A stretch of DNA of 64,000 nt from JBBIQV01 sp964555285. GTDB taxonomy: Bacteria; Nitrospirota; Nitrospiria; Nitrospirales; Nitrospiraceae. The translations under genes and the position numbers were made by a program. The stretch is taken from assembly GCA_964555285.1 (NCBI GenBank), contig CAZKRM010000004.1, positions 62,001 to 126,000 of the forward strand, in the 5' to 3' direction. The notes beneath the pieces were generated by a model. That model was not told the origin of the DNA. It saw only the letters and a list, made by a program, of their open reading frames with translations, and searched no databases. Shown here one piece after another: positions 27,430-34,364 of the stretch (the stretch's first letter is position 1; each line of letters starts with the position of its first letter).

Positions 27430-27975
27430 TCAAGACCGTTTCCACTTGATCGTACAACCGATGGCATGCGTCATGGGCTCAGCCGGCTGAGTGCCTGCGA
27501 GGAGCGCATCCAACGCCTCGCGGAGGTAGCGACGCCGCGCCGCCTGCGGCTGTTGCCAGTTGTCGTCGATCTTGCCGGTGTAGCGCAGCCGCCGGTCGCG
27601 ATCGAAGACAAAGAGCTGGGGCGTATGCGTCGCTCTGTAGGCGCGCGCGACGGCCTGCGAATCATCCCGAAGATACAAGAAGTTGAAGCCTTTCTCCTTC
27701 GCCCGTTTCTGCATCTCGGCGAAACTGTCCTCGGGATAGCCGACGGCATCATTCGAATTGATGGCCACAAGCTGTACGCCTTGCTCCGCGTAATCGCGCT
27801 GGACGGCCACCATCCGGTTCTCGTAGGCTTGGACATAGGGGCAATGATTGCACGAGAAGATCACGACGACGACGGACTTCTCGGCGAGGTCGGTCAAGCT
27901 CCAGATGCGCCCGTCCACACCGGACAGAGAAAACGGCGGCGCCGCCTCTCCGAGCCGCAGCATCTCACCAGCCAT
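27430..27975 (-). CDS. Thioredoxin-fold (AhpC/TSA-like) protein
   Basis: About 181 residues from ATG 27975, which has AAAGGAT just upstream; a longer reading starts at 28011. The fold begins GEAAPPFSLSGVDGRIW and has the motif SCNHCPYVQAYENRM, a CxxC placed as in the thioredoxin-like proteins that carry CNHCPYV. No export signal is seen. It may act in thiol redox balance or as a peroxiredoxin-like enzyme; the substrate is not known. Confidence 0.83.
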   Translation of the reverse strand: MAGEMLRLGEAAPPFSLSGVDGRIWSLTDLAEKSVVVVIFSCNHCPYVQAYENRMVAVQRDYAEQGVQLVAINSNDAVGYPEDSFAEMQKRAKEKGFNFLYLRDDSQAVARAYRATHTPQLFVFDRDRRLRYTGKIDDNWQQPQAARRRYLREALDALLAGTQPAEPMTHAIGCTIKWKRS

Positions 27976-28048
27976 CGAATCCTTTCCCACAATCGATCCC
28001 ATCAATCCCATCGGCCGTTCGCCATCGGCAACCGGCCGGTGGCTCTTG

Positions 28049-28960
28049 TCATGTGGCCGCGCTCATGGCGCACCGGAACCCCATCGTGCGATCGTGGAAG
28101 TCCGGCTCCGCTGAAAACCGTGCAGTCACACGAAGGAGGCGGGGAGCATCCATCCAGCTCCCGCCCCGGAAGATCTTCTTGCTGCCGCTCTCCGGGCCGG
28201 CAGGATTGTCCCTCGGAGGATGTTTCTTGTAATACTCGCGATCGTACCAATCGGCCACCCACTCCGAGACGTTGCCGGCCATATTATAGAGCCCATAGGC
28301 GCTGCGCCCGCCGCCCTTTTGGATGCCTAATCGAATATTCAACCCCTGGACGCCGTAGGTGACCGGTGCCAGCGTGACAGGATAGCTCACCCAGTCGCCG
28401 CGGTTGTAGTTCGCAAGGTCGGGGAACGGCGTCAGATGCCCCCAGGGATACCGCCGGCCATCCGTGCCGCGCGCGGCTTTCTCCCATTCCGCTTCGGTCG
28501 GCAACCGTTTCCCCGCCCACTGACAGTAGGCGTCTGCGTCCGGCCAGGACACATCGACGACAGGCCGATCGGCAGCAGCCGTGACGGCGTCCTCATCCCA
28601 GAGGGAAGGCGGGTCGTGCTTCGATTCCTCAAGAAATTTGGCGTAGCGTACAATCGTCACCTCGAACTGGTCGAGGTAATAGTCCTTCAGGCAGACCTCG
28701 TGCTCGGGGCTTTCGTTGGGGAATCCTTGATTCTGCTCGGAGCCGATATTGTTGGTCCCCATCGTGAAGCAGCCGGCCGGGATCAAGACCATCGGCGCCC
28801 CGTCAGTCCCTTTCGCGACCGCATCCGGATACACGACCTCGTCCTTGTCCTTGGCCGGCCCGGTTTCGGACTTCGTGTCCGGAGGCTCACCGGCCACGAC
28901 CGCAACCGCTCCGACCAGCACGAGCACTCCAACCCACAGATGATTCCGCCGGTCCATCAT
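28049..28960 (-). CDS. Formylglycine-generating enzyme family (SUMF1) protein
   Basis: About 303 residues with an N-terminal signal (hydrophobic stretch LWVGVLVLVGAVAVVAG). The FGE-sulfatase fold is clear: PAGCFTMGTN, the EVTIVRYAKFLEE segment, PVVDVSWPDADAYCQWAG, KRLPTEAEWEKAARG, GNVSEWVADWYD and a C-terminal GGSWMDA and MGFRCA. True FGE needs two catalytic cysteines in its C-terminal part and this copy does not show both, so it is more likely one of the many FGE-fold proteins with other roles (ligand binding or Cys-independent). ATG 28960 has GAGGAGG behind it. Confidence 0.8.
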   Translation of the reverse strand: MMDRRNHLWVGVLVLVGAVAVVAGEPPDTKSETGPAKDKDEVVYPDAVAKGTDGAPMVLIPAGCFTMGTNNIGSEQNQGFPNESPEHEVCLKDYYLDQFEVTIVRYAKFLEESKHDPPSLWDEDAVTAAADRPVVDVSWPDADAYCQWAGKRLPTEAEWEKAARGTDGRRYPWGHLTPFPDLANYNRGDWVSYPVTLAPVTYGVQGLNIRLGIQKGGGRSAYGLYNMAGNVSEWVADWYDREYYKKHPPRDNPAGPESGSKKIFRGGSWMDAPRLLRVTARFSAEPDFHDRTMGFRCAMSAAT

Positions 28961-29079
28961 CGCCGCCTCCTCGCCATGCACGATCTGCGTATGCAGGAAG
29001 ACACCGAATCATAACCTCTCGTCAGTGTAGCCAGCCTTCGCCTTAAACTCAACTCGACGGTCGGCGGCCGGCGCACGGC

Positions 29080-29086
29080 AAAAAAA
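29080..29086 (-). terminator. T-run formerly behind tRNA-Glu
   Basis: Seven A's on the plus strand directly abut the 22-bp repeat. On the minus strand, before integration, this would have been a T-run right after the tRNA CCA end, as expected of the tRNA terminator left behind at the far junction. Confidence 0.5.
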
Positions 29087-29108
29087 TGGCGTCCCCAACG
29101 GGATTCGA
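29087..29108. repeat. attL-side 22-bp direct repeat (tRNA-Glu 3' end copy)
   Basis: These 22 bases are identical to 44995-45016, the last 22 bases of the tRNA-Glu gene including CCA. The two copies are in the same orientation and enclose the recombinase-bearing element. Identity stops sharply on both sides (flanks AAAAAA and GGCGG here; GGTT and ACCC at the other copy). This is the signature of integration into a tRNA 3' end. Confidence 0.92.
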
Positions 29109-29192
29109 GGCGGTTTGCAGTGGTGCGTTCGGTACGTGGGGGGTCCCATTCAATGGGTTCGTGGAGGCTGCATAGCAAGTTGAGCGTGGCCA

Positions 29193-29459
29193 CTATTTGC
29201 CAAAGTACCGTTTTGAGATTTTGCTGTCCGCCCGGTAAAACTCTTCGGGTGCGAGCCCCAGATTCTCTATCAGGCGTTTCATGCGGTCGATTGAATATGT
29301 GCCACGAATCAACTGAACAGTGCTAACACGTCGTAATCCCTTAACTTGGCCTTCCCATTGCTCGTGATCACCACGAGTGCGTTTGTAGATTAGGCCAAAC
29401 GCCTTTAGAACACGTTTGAGCTCATCGGGTGTGAGAGGGAGATATGTACGGAAAGGCAT
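29193..29459 (-). CDS. hicA: HicA-like mRNA interferase toxin
   Basis: An 88-residue basic protein with the double-stranded-RNA-binding-like HicA pattern: ELKRVLKAFGL, then RTRGDHEQWEG where the conserved Gly-x-His holds the proposed catalytic histidine, and a C-terminal helix RLIENLGLAPEEF. HicA toxins cleave mRNA and tmRNA. It follows the antitoxin-like gene directly (stop and start adjacent), so the order is antitoxin first, the reverse of many hicAB loci. Its position beside attL suits a stabilising role for the element. Similarity is judged by motif only. Confidence 0.7.
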   Translation of the reverse strand: MPFRTYLPLTPDELKRVLKAFGLIYKRTRGDHEQWEGQVKGLRRVSTVQLIRGTYSIDRMKRLIENLGLAPEEFYRADSKISKRYFGK

Positions 29460-29786
29460 TTACGCGCCGCAGTGTGCGGCGGGATAGACAGGAACGGCTT
29501 CTTCGAAAGCCACCCAACGCCGGAACCAATGTGCGATCGTGAGGCAGTGATAGAAGAGCCGATCTTTGAGCGGGGCTGGTCGACGAATAAGATGGATCAA
29601 TGAAGGCTGATCTTTTACCTCAGCGACGGTTTCCAGGTACCCGAGGATAGCCTGATTCATAGATCGCTTGACATCATCAAACGACCTGCCCTCAGCATCC
29701 AGGTTGAGATCTATACAGACCGCATACCATGAGCCGTCCTTTCGTTCGTACCCATAACAACGAAGGATGAGATCAGAAGGTTTCAT
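29460..29786 (-). CDS. hicB: HicB-like antitoxin
   Basis: A 108-residue protein from ATG 29786. The N-terminal part has the HicB fold pattern with GSWYAVCIDLNLDAEGRSF, as in the ferredoxin-like domain that covers HicA. It lacks a recognisable C-terminal ribbon-helix-helix or HTH domain; instead there is a hydrophobic 50-residue tail. An upstream ATG at 29822 overlaps the promoter -10 box, so the shorter start is preferred. The transcript would read antitoxin then toxin. Confidence 0.65.
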   Translation of the reverse strand: MKPSDLILRCYGYERKDGSWYAVCIDLNLDAEGRSFDDVKRSMNQAILGYLETVAEVKDQPSLIHLIRRPAPLKDRLFYHCLTIAHWFRRWVAFEEAVPVYPAAHCGA

Positions 29787-29820
29787 AGTGGTGCGTCCAT
29801 GGTGTGTCGAAGGGAGTGTC

Positions 29821-29850
29821 ATTCTAGGACCCCTGCGATTGGTCTGTCAA
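29821..29850 (-). promoter_or_regulatory. Sigma-70 promoter of the hicB-hicA pair
   Basis: On the minus strand TTGACA (29845-29850) and TAGAAT (29821-29826) are separated by 18 bases, a near-consensus promoter. Transcription would begin near 29814, just ahead of the ATG at 29786. This also argues against the longer antitoxin start. Confidence 0.7.
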
Positions 29851-29950
29851 CTAAGATGCTGTCGGAATTGGCCTATATGAACGGTACCATATCGATATAG
29901 GCAGTCCATCAATTTATCCAATACGAACAACGGGATATGAATTGCCCGCC

Positions 29951-31093
29951 TCACTCGCGGCAGGATGCATATGGTTCTGAACTGAAGAACCCCCGAACAC
30001 CGGCCAGATCCTTGAGCGACGTGCGAGGGATCTTCAAATAGGCATCGATGGAATGTGGCCCGTCTTCAGCAGCAAGAATTTCCGTGGAGTTGGGGCTCTT
30101 GTATATGCTGTATCGCGTGGCATAGCAGCCAATTCTTTTCCCATCCTTTGTCGTGCCCTCAAGGACAAAGTTTAGGAGCTGGATGGTCGCATAGATCCGC
30201 CTCCATGCAGGATAGTTGAGATCGTTGCCATAGGCTTCCCGAACCCTTTGGAGGGGCAGGTCAACTCTTCCGCTCGGCGTAATGGAAACTGGGAAGTTCA
30301 ATTGCACGATATTCGGACTGTCTGGATCGGTCTCTATTTCAGGCTCACCAATATGAACGACATGCCCTTCTTCTTCGATGATCTTGAGGAACTCGTCTAG
30401 AGCCTTCTCCCGCTTTTTCTTTTGCTCTTGCTGTCTGGCGAGCTGCAGTTCGGCTCTTTCATGGAGTCGATCGCCAGCGATGAGGCGTTCAAAGATCGAG
30501 CGTTCTTGTTCCTGAGCGGCAGTGAAAGCAGATTCAATGCTCCGTATTCGCTCAAGAATAAGCTGTCGTTCAAATCCGTGCTCAGCTCTCACCGGCTGTT
30601 TCTTAAGCAGCTCGACTTCTTCTGTTAACCTTCGGTACTGGTCCTGGAGCTGCGCATATTGTTTGACGGCATCGCTCTTCTGAATGCGCCCGGAGAGTTG
30701 GTCGACATTCTGGGTGTCAATGGTGGCCCGTATCTTGACGCTGAATCTTGTGCCGTCGGCTTCGAGAGTTCGTCGCCTCTCTAAGATTTCGACCGACAAC
30801 ACCCCTCCCGCAAGAGTCTCCAATTCATCGATCGTCAGATCCAAGTTGCGAACCTTGGTATAGCTGCGAACATAGGTCCCGGCTTGCTCAAGGGCAAGTC
30901 GTTTTGCTTTCTGCAAGACCATCTCTTCGGCAAAATAAGGTGTTTCGCCATCTCCCATGATGTAGTCGGCTTCTGCAGGAATGATCTTGATTTCGGCCAG
31001 GCTCGACACAGGGAAAAGTAATACGGCACAGACCGAGCAGACTGTGCACAGCATGGCGATCGGTAGCAAATGACAGGCAGATGTGGTTGTCAC
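29951..31093 (-). CDS. Secreted coiled-coil protein with LPP20/FlgT-N-like domain
   Basis: A 380-residue exported protein. A signal peptide (about residues 1-33) precedes a domain of 100 residues with YIMGDGETPYFAEE, QKAKRLALEQAGTYV and ETLAGGVLSV, the pattern of the LPP20/FlgT N-terminal domain that processes secreted lipoproteins in Gram-negatives. A long coiled coil rich in Q, E and K spans about residues 150-240, followed by a unique C-terminal domain with two cysteines. The listed start is a GTG. It is not a known phage morphogenesis protein and is an unusual cargo for such an element; function unknown. Confidence 0.6.
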   Translation of the reverse strand: MTTTSACHLLPIAMLCTVCSVCAVLLFPVSSLAEIKIIPAEADYIMGDGETPYFAEEMVLQKAKRLALEQAGTYVRSYTKVRNLDLTIDELETLAGGVLSVEILERRRTLEADGTRFSVKIRATIDTQNVDQLSGRIQKSDAVKQYAQLQDQYRRLTEEVELLKKQPVRAEHGFERQLILERIRSIESAFTAAQEQERSIFERLIAGDRLHERAELQLARQQEQKKKREKALDEFLKIIEEEGHVVHIGEPEIETDPDSPNIVQLNFPVSITPSGRVDLPLQRVREAYGNDLNYPAWRRIYATIQLLNFVLEGTTKDGKRIGCYATRYSIYKSPNSTEILAAEDGPHSIDAYLKIPRTSLKDLAGVRGFFSSEPYASCRE

Positions 31094-31153
31094 GGTCGCT
31101 TAGAAAGCTAGGTGATGATTTCTGCCGGGAAGTCTGAATAGCCGTAGGGTGCG

Positions 31154-31324
31154 TTAATCCTTCCGCTTGTCCTTGTACTTCTTCAGAAGATCACGAAGAG
31201 CTTCCTCGATCACTTCATTGAACCGCATGCGCCGACGAAGAGCCAGCACACGAACCTCTGTAAGCAGTTCCTGGTCGACGCGAGCTCCGATCTGCTGTTT
31301 TGGGTTGGCGGGAGATTTTGGCAT
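31154..31324 (-). CDS. Ribbon-helix-helix DNA-binding protein
   Basis: A 56-residue basic protein from ATG 31324. QQIGARVDQELLTEVRVLAL gives the beta strand and first helix, and MRFNEVIEEALRDLLKK the second helix, of an Arc/CopG-type RHH dimer. It probably represses from the palindrome and direct repeats between this gene and the divergent RHH gene. A GTG at 31336 is an alternative start. Confidence 0.78.
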   Translation of the reverse strand: MPKSPANPKQQIGARVDQELLTEVRVLALRRRMRFNEVIEEALRDLLKKYKDKRKD

Positions 31325-31373
31325 GACAGGCGGCACATTACTGAAGCCCTTCTATGGTGTCAACTAACATCGT

Positions 31374-31412
31374 TTGACATAATATTATGTAACATGGTAA
31401 CACTGTAACGCA
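31374..31412. promoter_or_regulatory. Putative RHH operator and promoter between divergent regulator genes
   Basis: A 14-bp perfect palindrome, ACATAATATTATGT, lies at 31377-31390. It is followed by three direct repeats of GTAAC with an 8-bp period (31389, 31397, 31405). A -35 TTGACA at 31374-31379 overlaps the palindrome. Tandem short repeats and palindromes of this size are what RHH repressors bind, and both flanking genes encode RHH proteins. Confidence 0.6.
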
Positions 31413-31489
31413 TCAGGAGGGAGGTGATTCTGTGAAGATGACACGGCTCAATATTCAATTGCCGGCACACTTAAAGGCGAAGCTGGATA

Positions 31490-32323
31490 GAACCTATCTC
31501 AAAATGGTTGTGCCGATGAAAAAAGTCCCTATAATGCGTCCGCATGCTGCGGTTGCGCGACGACCAGTGGGAACGGATTCGGGAGCATTTTCCCGAAGAA
31601 CACATTCCGGAGAGCCGCCCAGGCCGCAAGCCCGTGCCGGCGCGGGCCGTCTTGGAGGCCGTGCTGTGGATTCTGAACACAGGCGCGCAGTGGCACCTGC
31701 TGCCTCAGTGCTACCCCAACTACAAGACCGTGCATCGCCGGTTCCAGCAGTGGTGCGAACGCGAGGTGCTGCGCGAGATTCTCACGCAGCTGGCGAATAC
31801 CTTGCGCGAGGACGGGGCGCTCGACGAGCGCGAGAGTTTCATCGATGCGACGTTTGCCTCGGCCAAGGGCGGCGGCGACGGCATTGGGAAAACCCGCCGT
31901 GGCAAAGGCGTCAAGATCCTCGCGATTGTGGATCGCCATGGACTGCCACTCTCCGTGAGCACGCATGCGGCCAATCATCATGAGGTCACGCTGGTACAAC
32001 TCAGTTTTGACTTCTACATGCTGGAGGCCAAGCCGGAACACCTCATTGGCGATCGCGCGTATGACAGCGACGGGCTCGATAACGAGCTCAAGCAGGACGG
32101 TGTGAACCTGATCGCACCGCACCGATCCACACGGAAACTGAAGACCCAAGATGGCCGCCACCTCCGCCGCTACCAACGCCGCTGGCTCGTCGAGCGGTTC
32201 TTTGCCTGGTTGCAGTGGAAGCGACGGTTACTCGTGCGTTGGGAATATTACGCCTCCAACTTCCTGGGTTTTGTGCAGCTCGCATCGATTACCATGCTGC
32301 TCAAGCAATTTTGAGATAGGTTC
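31490..32323 (+). mobile_element. IS5-family insertion sequence (IS427-like), 834 bp
   Basis: Perfect 16-bp terminal inverted repeats GAACCTATCTCAAAAT at 31490-31505 and 32308-32323. The target duplication is TA (31488-31489 and 32324-32325). One transposase ORF nearly fills the element and its stop lies in the right repeat. Ends, TA target and gene are intact, so it could still move. Confidence 0.93.
31544..32314 (+). CDS. IS5-family transposase
   Basis: A 256-residue DDE transposase in a single reading frame. The N-terminal DUF4096-like part has RLRDDQWERI and RPGRKPV; the DDE triad is likely the Asp in ESFIDATFASA, the Asp in LIGDRAYDSD and the Glu in RRWLVERFFAWLQ. Many members of the group use a frameshift between two ORFs; this one does not need it. 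Ends and triad appear intact. Confidence 0.93.
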   Translation: MLRLRDDQWERIREHFPEEHIPESRPGRKPVPARAVLEAVLWILNTGAQWHLLPQCYPNYKTVHRRFQQWCEREVLREILTQLANTLREDGALDERESFIDATFASAKGGGDGIGKTRRGKGVKILAIVDRHGLPLSVSTHAANHHEVTLVQLSFDFYMLEAKPEHLIGDRAYDSDGLDNELKQDGVNLIAPHRSTRKLKTQDGRHLRRYQRRWLVERFFAWLQWKRRLLVRWEYYASNFLGFVQLASITMLLKQF

Positions 32324-32560
32324 TAGTCTACGGGTGCATGGTTACACGGCTTCTGGATTCATTCGGAGATTGCTGGAGGAGGACTTCCGCGTCCGTGAGG
32401 AGGCACGGAAAGGTCGGGAGACGATGCCGGATTTTCGGTATCTGACGCCATGGAAGAGGGATCTGCGGAATCGACGGGGGAAAGGAAGCACAACGGAAGG
32501 CCACTGACTAACCTTCCCATGGTACAGGCGCGATGGCGTAAACCAAGAAAGGGAAATTAA

Positions 32561-32767
32561 ATGGGGATCTCAAAATCAATTGAAAATCGTGTGCGGGCGT
32601 TGGCGCGACGGCACGGCTATATTGTGGAAAAGTCTCGCAAGGGGGAAAGTATCGACAATCTTGGTCATTTCATGTTGGTTGAGTCCAGTACGAACGCGAT
32701 TGTCTTCGGCAGTCGGTATGATGCTTCCATTGATGACATTGAAAAGTACCTCAAAGACGAGAACTGA
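32561..32767 (+). CDS. Small hypothetical protein
   Basis: A 68-residue protein with no recognised family. It begins with a basic helix (SIENRVRALARRHGY) and ends in an acidic tail. A purine-rich AAAGGGAAATTAA lies before the ATG, supporting translation. It sits between the interrupted RHH gene and the next unknown. Could bind nucleic acid; no claim is made. Confidence 0.55.
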   Translation: MGISKSIENRVRALARRHGYIVEKSRKGESIDNLGHFMLVESSTNAIVFGSRYDASIDDIEKYLKDEN

Positions 32768-32832
32768 TGATAAGCCCCAACTGACCAGAAAGCAGGGCCA
32801 ATGGGCGATGAGCCCAGAAAGGACGGTGAGCG

Positions 32833-33096
32833 ATGGCAACGCAAGAACAATCTAGAATTCAAGTGACCATGAGCCTACTTCGCGAGGGTGAAATCGTCTT
32901 GGGAAACATCCGCGATGCCCAGACGGTTCTCAACGTGGCCAATGAGGCGTGGAGCGACAAGCACGAATCGTTTGTAGGGGTATTGGATCTGCTCGATCAT
33001 AAATTAGCGATGATCGAGAGCGGTACGAAGATTCTGATCGAGAAAGCTGGCCTGGCTACAGCCGACAAGCAGCCTACTCTATCCTCCGCAGACTGA
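32833..33096 (+). CDS. Small hypothetical protein
   Basis: An 87-residue mostly helical acidic protein (MATQEQSRIQVTMSLL start) behind an AAAGGACGGTGAGCG leader. No known motif. It is followed after 8 bases by the IS630 transposase remnant. Part of the rightward unit of the element. Confidence 0.5.
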   Translation: MATQEQSRIQVTMSLLREGEIVLGNIRDAQTVLNVANEAWSDKHESFVGVLDLLDHKLAMIESGTKILIEKAGLATADKQPTLSSAD

Positions 33097-33104
33097 GGAA
33101 TGCC

Positions 33105-33740
33105 ATGAGCACCACGGACAGACCGCCTCTGCTCCGAGTGCAGGGGGCCCTGGAGCCTCCGACGCTTGCCGGCTTGAAGACGGGCGAGGAAAAATCGCAG
33201 GTCCAAGCGTTGGACCGGACGCAACCGGGCTTGCCGATGAAGAAGGGGCGATGCGGCACCATGACGCATGACGACAAGCGTCACGGCACCACCTGCCTGT
33301 TCGCGGCGCTCAATGTGCTCGACGGCACCGTGATCGGCACCTGTTACCCGGGTCCTCGCCACGAGGAGTTTCTGAAGTTCCTGCGCACCATCGACCGAGA
33401 CACGCCGCCAGGGCAGGCCCTCCACTTGATCCTGGACCATGACGGGACGCACACCCACCCCAATGTCAAGAAGTGGCTGGCCAAACATCCCCGCTTTCAT
33501 CTGCACTTTACCCCGACGAGTGCCTCGTGGCTGAACCTCGTCGAGCGGTGGTTCGGTGAGATCACGCGCAAGCGCATTCGGCGAGGCGTCTTCACGAGCG
33601 TGCCGGAGTTGGTCGCGGCGATCGACGAGTTCATTCGGCTCAATAACAAGAACCCCAAGCCGTTCGTGTGGACCAAAACAGTCGAAGATATTCTGAAGAA
33701 GATCACGCATGGTAAAGCCGTTATTGAGACACTACACTAG
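33105..33740 (+). pseudogene. IS630-family transposase remnant
   Basis: The last two thirds of an IS630 DDE transposase: EEKSQVQALDRTQPGLP, then LDHDGTHTHPNV with the second acidic residue, TPTSASWLNLVERWF and the terminal PKPFVWTKT. The N-terminal HTH half and the first catalytic Asp (normally Asp before EKSQ; here Gly-Glu) are missing, so it is inactive. The right end GAGACACTACACTAG matches IS630-type ends; no left end was found. The first 27 codons are not transposase-like and come from the junction. Confidence 0.82.
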
Positions 33741-34005
33741 CTCCTTTGCCGGTGTGAATCCTAAGCTGTTCACCGTCAAGGATCTGGCCATACTATTTCG
33801 GAAGGACGAGGAGACGATCCGCTGCTGGATTCGTGACGGCGATGTGTTCCCGGGCGCGTTCAAGGTCACGGGCGGCTGGTATGTGCCTGGCGGGGACGTA
33901 AAACACCTAATGAATAGGCCGACGGCAGACATCGATGGATCACGTGCAGACGTCCGCACAATGAAGGAGCGGATACATGGCAGGAATCGAGGCGCTTCGC
34001 ATTGA
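33709..34005 (+). CDS. Helix-turn-helix (excisionase-like) protein, 5' end formed by IS remnant
   Basis: The core KLFTVKDLAILFRKDEETIR, then WIRDGDVFPGAFKVTGGWYVP, is the HTH_17/MerR-like fold of excisionases and small phage regulators. The first 15 codons of the listed reading are inside the IS630 remnant; an in-frame GTG at 33754 may be the older start. It is probably a directionality or copy-control factor. The stop overlaps the next gene. Confidence 0.65.
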   Translation: MVKPLLRHYTSSFAGVNPKLFTVKDLAILFRKDEETIRCWIRDGDVFPGAFKVTGGWYVPGGDVKHLMNRPTADIDGSRADVRTMKERIHGRNRGASH

Positions 34006-34264
34006 GGCTTATCAGTTCGCTGAAGAATGGCAGGCGCGTGCAGCCAGTGCCGGCGCAACGCCGACGCACAAGGAGGCGGCCGAGGCGACACGCTATATCA
34101 TTGCGTTTGCCGAACGGAAGGCGAAAACGATGCCTAGCGAATGGCTGAGACTCACGAGACAATCGCGTGAAGCCTGGTCACGTAAGCGGGAAGAGGACGC
34201 CTGGGCCGAGGCCTGTCAGCACCTCTCCGAAATCGCATCATTATGTAAGCAAGATTTGGCTTAA
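33977..34264 (+). CDS. Hypothetical protein of mobile element
   Basis: A 95-residue helical protein rich in Ala, Glu and Arg, with WLRLTRQSREAW near its middle. It overlaps the HTH gene by 29 bases and is probably translationally coupled. No family recognised. Confidence 0.5.
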   Translation: MAGIEALRIEAYQFAEEWQARAASAGATPTHKEAAEATRYIIAFAERKAKTMPSEWLRLTRQSREAWSRKREEDAWAEACQHLSEIASLCKQDLA

Positions 34265-34364
34265 ACCGGAAGGGCTAAGCGTCGGCTGATCCCCCGGCGT
34301 GATGGAGTCGTCCTCGCGGCTCCGGCCCTTCCCTCCCCCACGCGAGGCCCTACGAGGAGGGGGC

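Larger units (their letters stand above)
31432..32507 (+). pseudogene. RHH regulator gene split by IS5-family insertion
   Basis: The first 19 codons (MKMTRLNIQLPAHLKAKLD, from GTG 31432 behind GGAGGTGAT) and the last part (from SLRVHGYT at 32326 to TGA/TAG near 32507) belong to one RHH-type protein cut by the IS at 31490-32323. Removing the IS and one TA copy joins ...AAG CTG GAT and AGT CTA CGG in frame. The rebuilt protein has the beta-strand LNIQLP, helix one and helix two ASGFIRRLLEEDF plus a basic tail, about 79 residues. As it stands the product is truncated after the strand. Confidence 0.85.

Noticed and set aside
29783..29822. Upstream start of the HicB-like gene
   Set aside because: The ATG at 29822 overlaps the -10 box TAGAAT, so it cannot be in the transcript.
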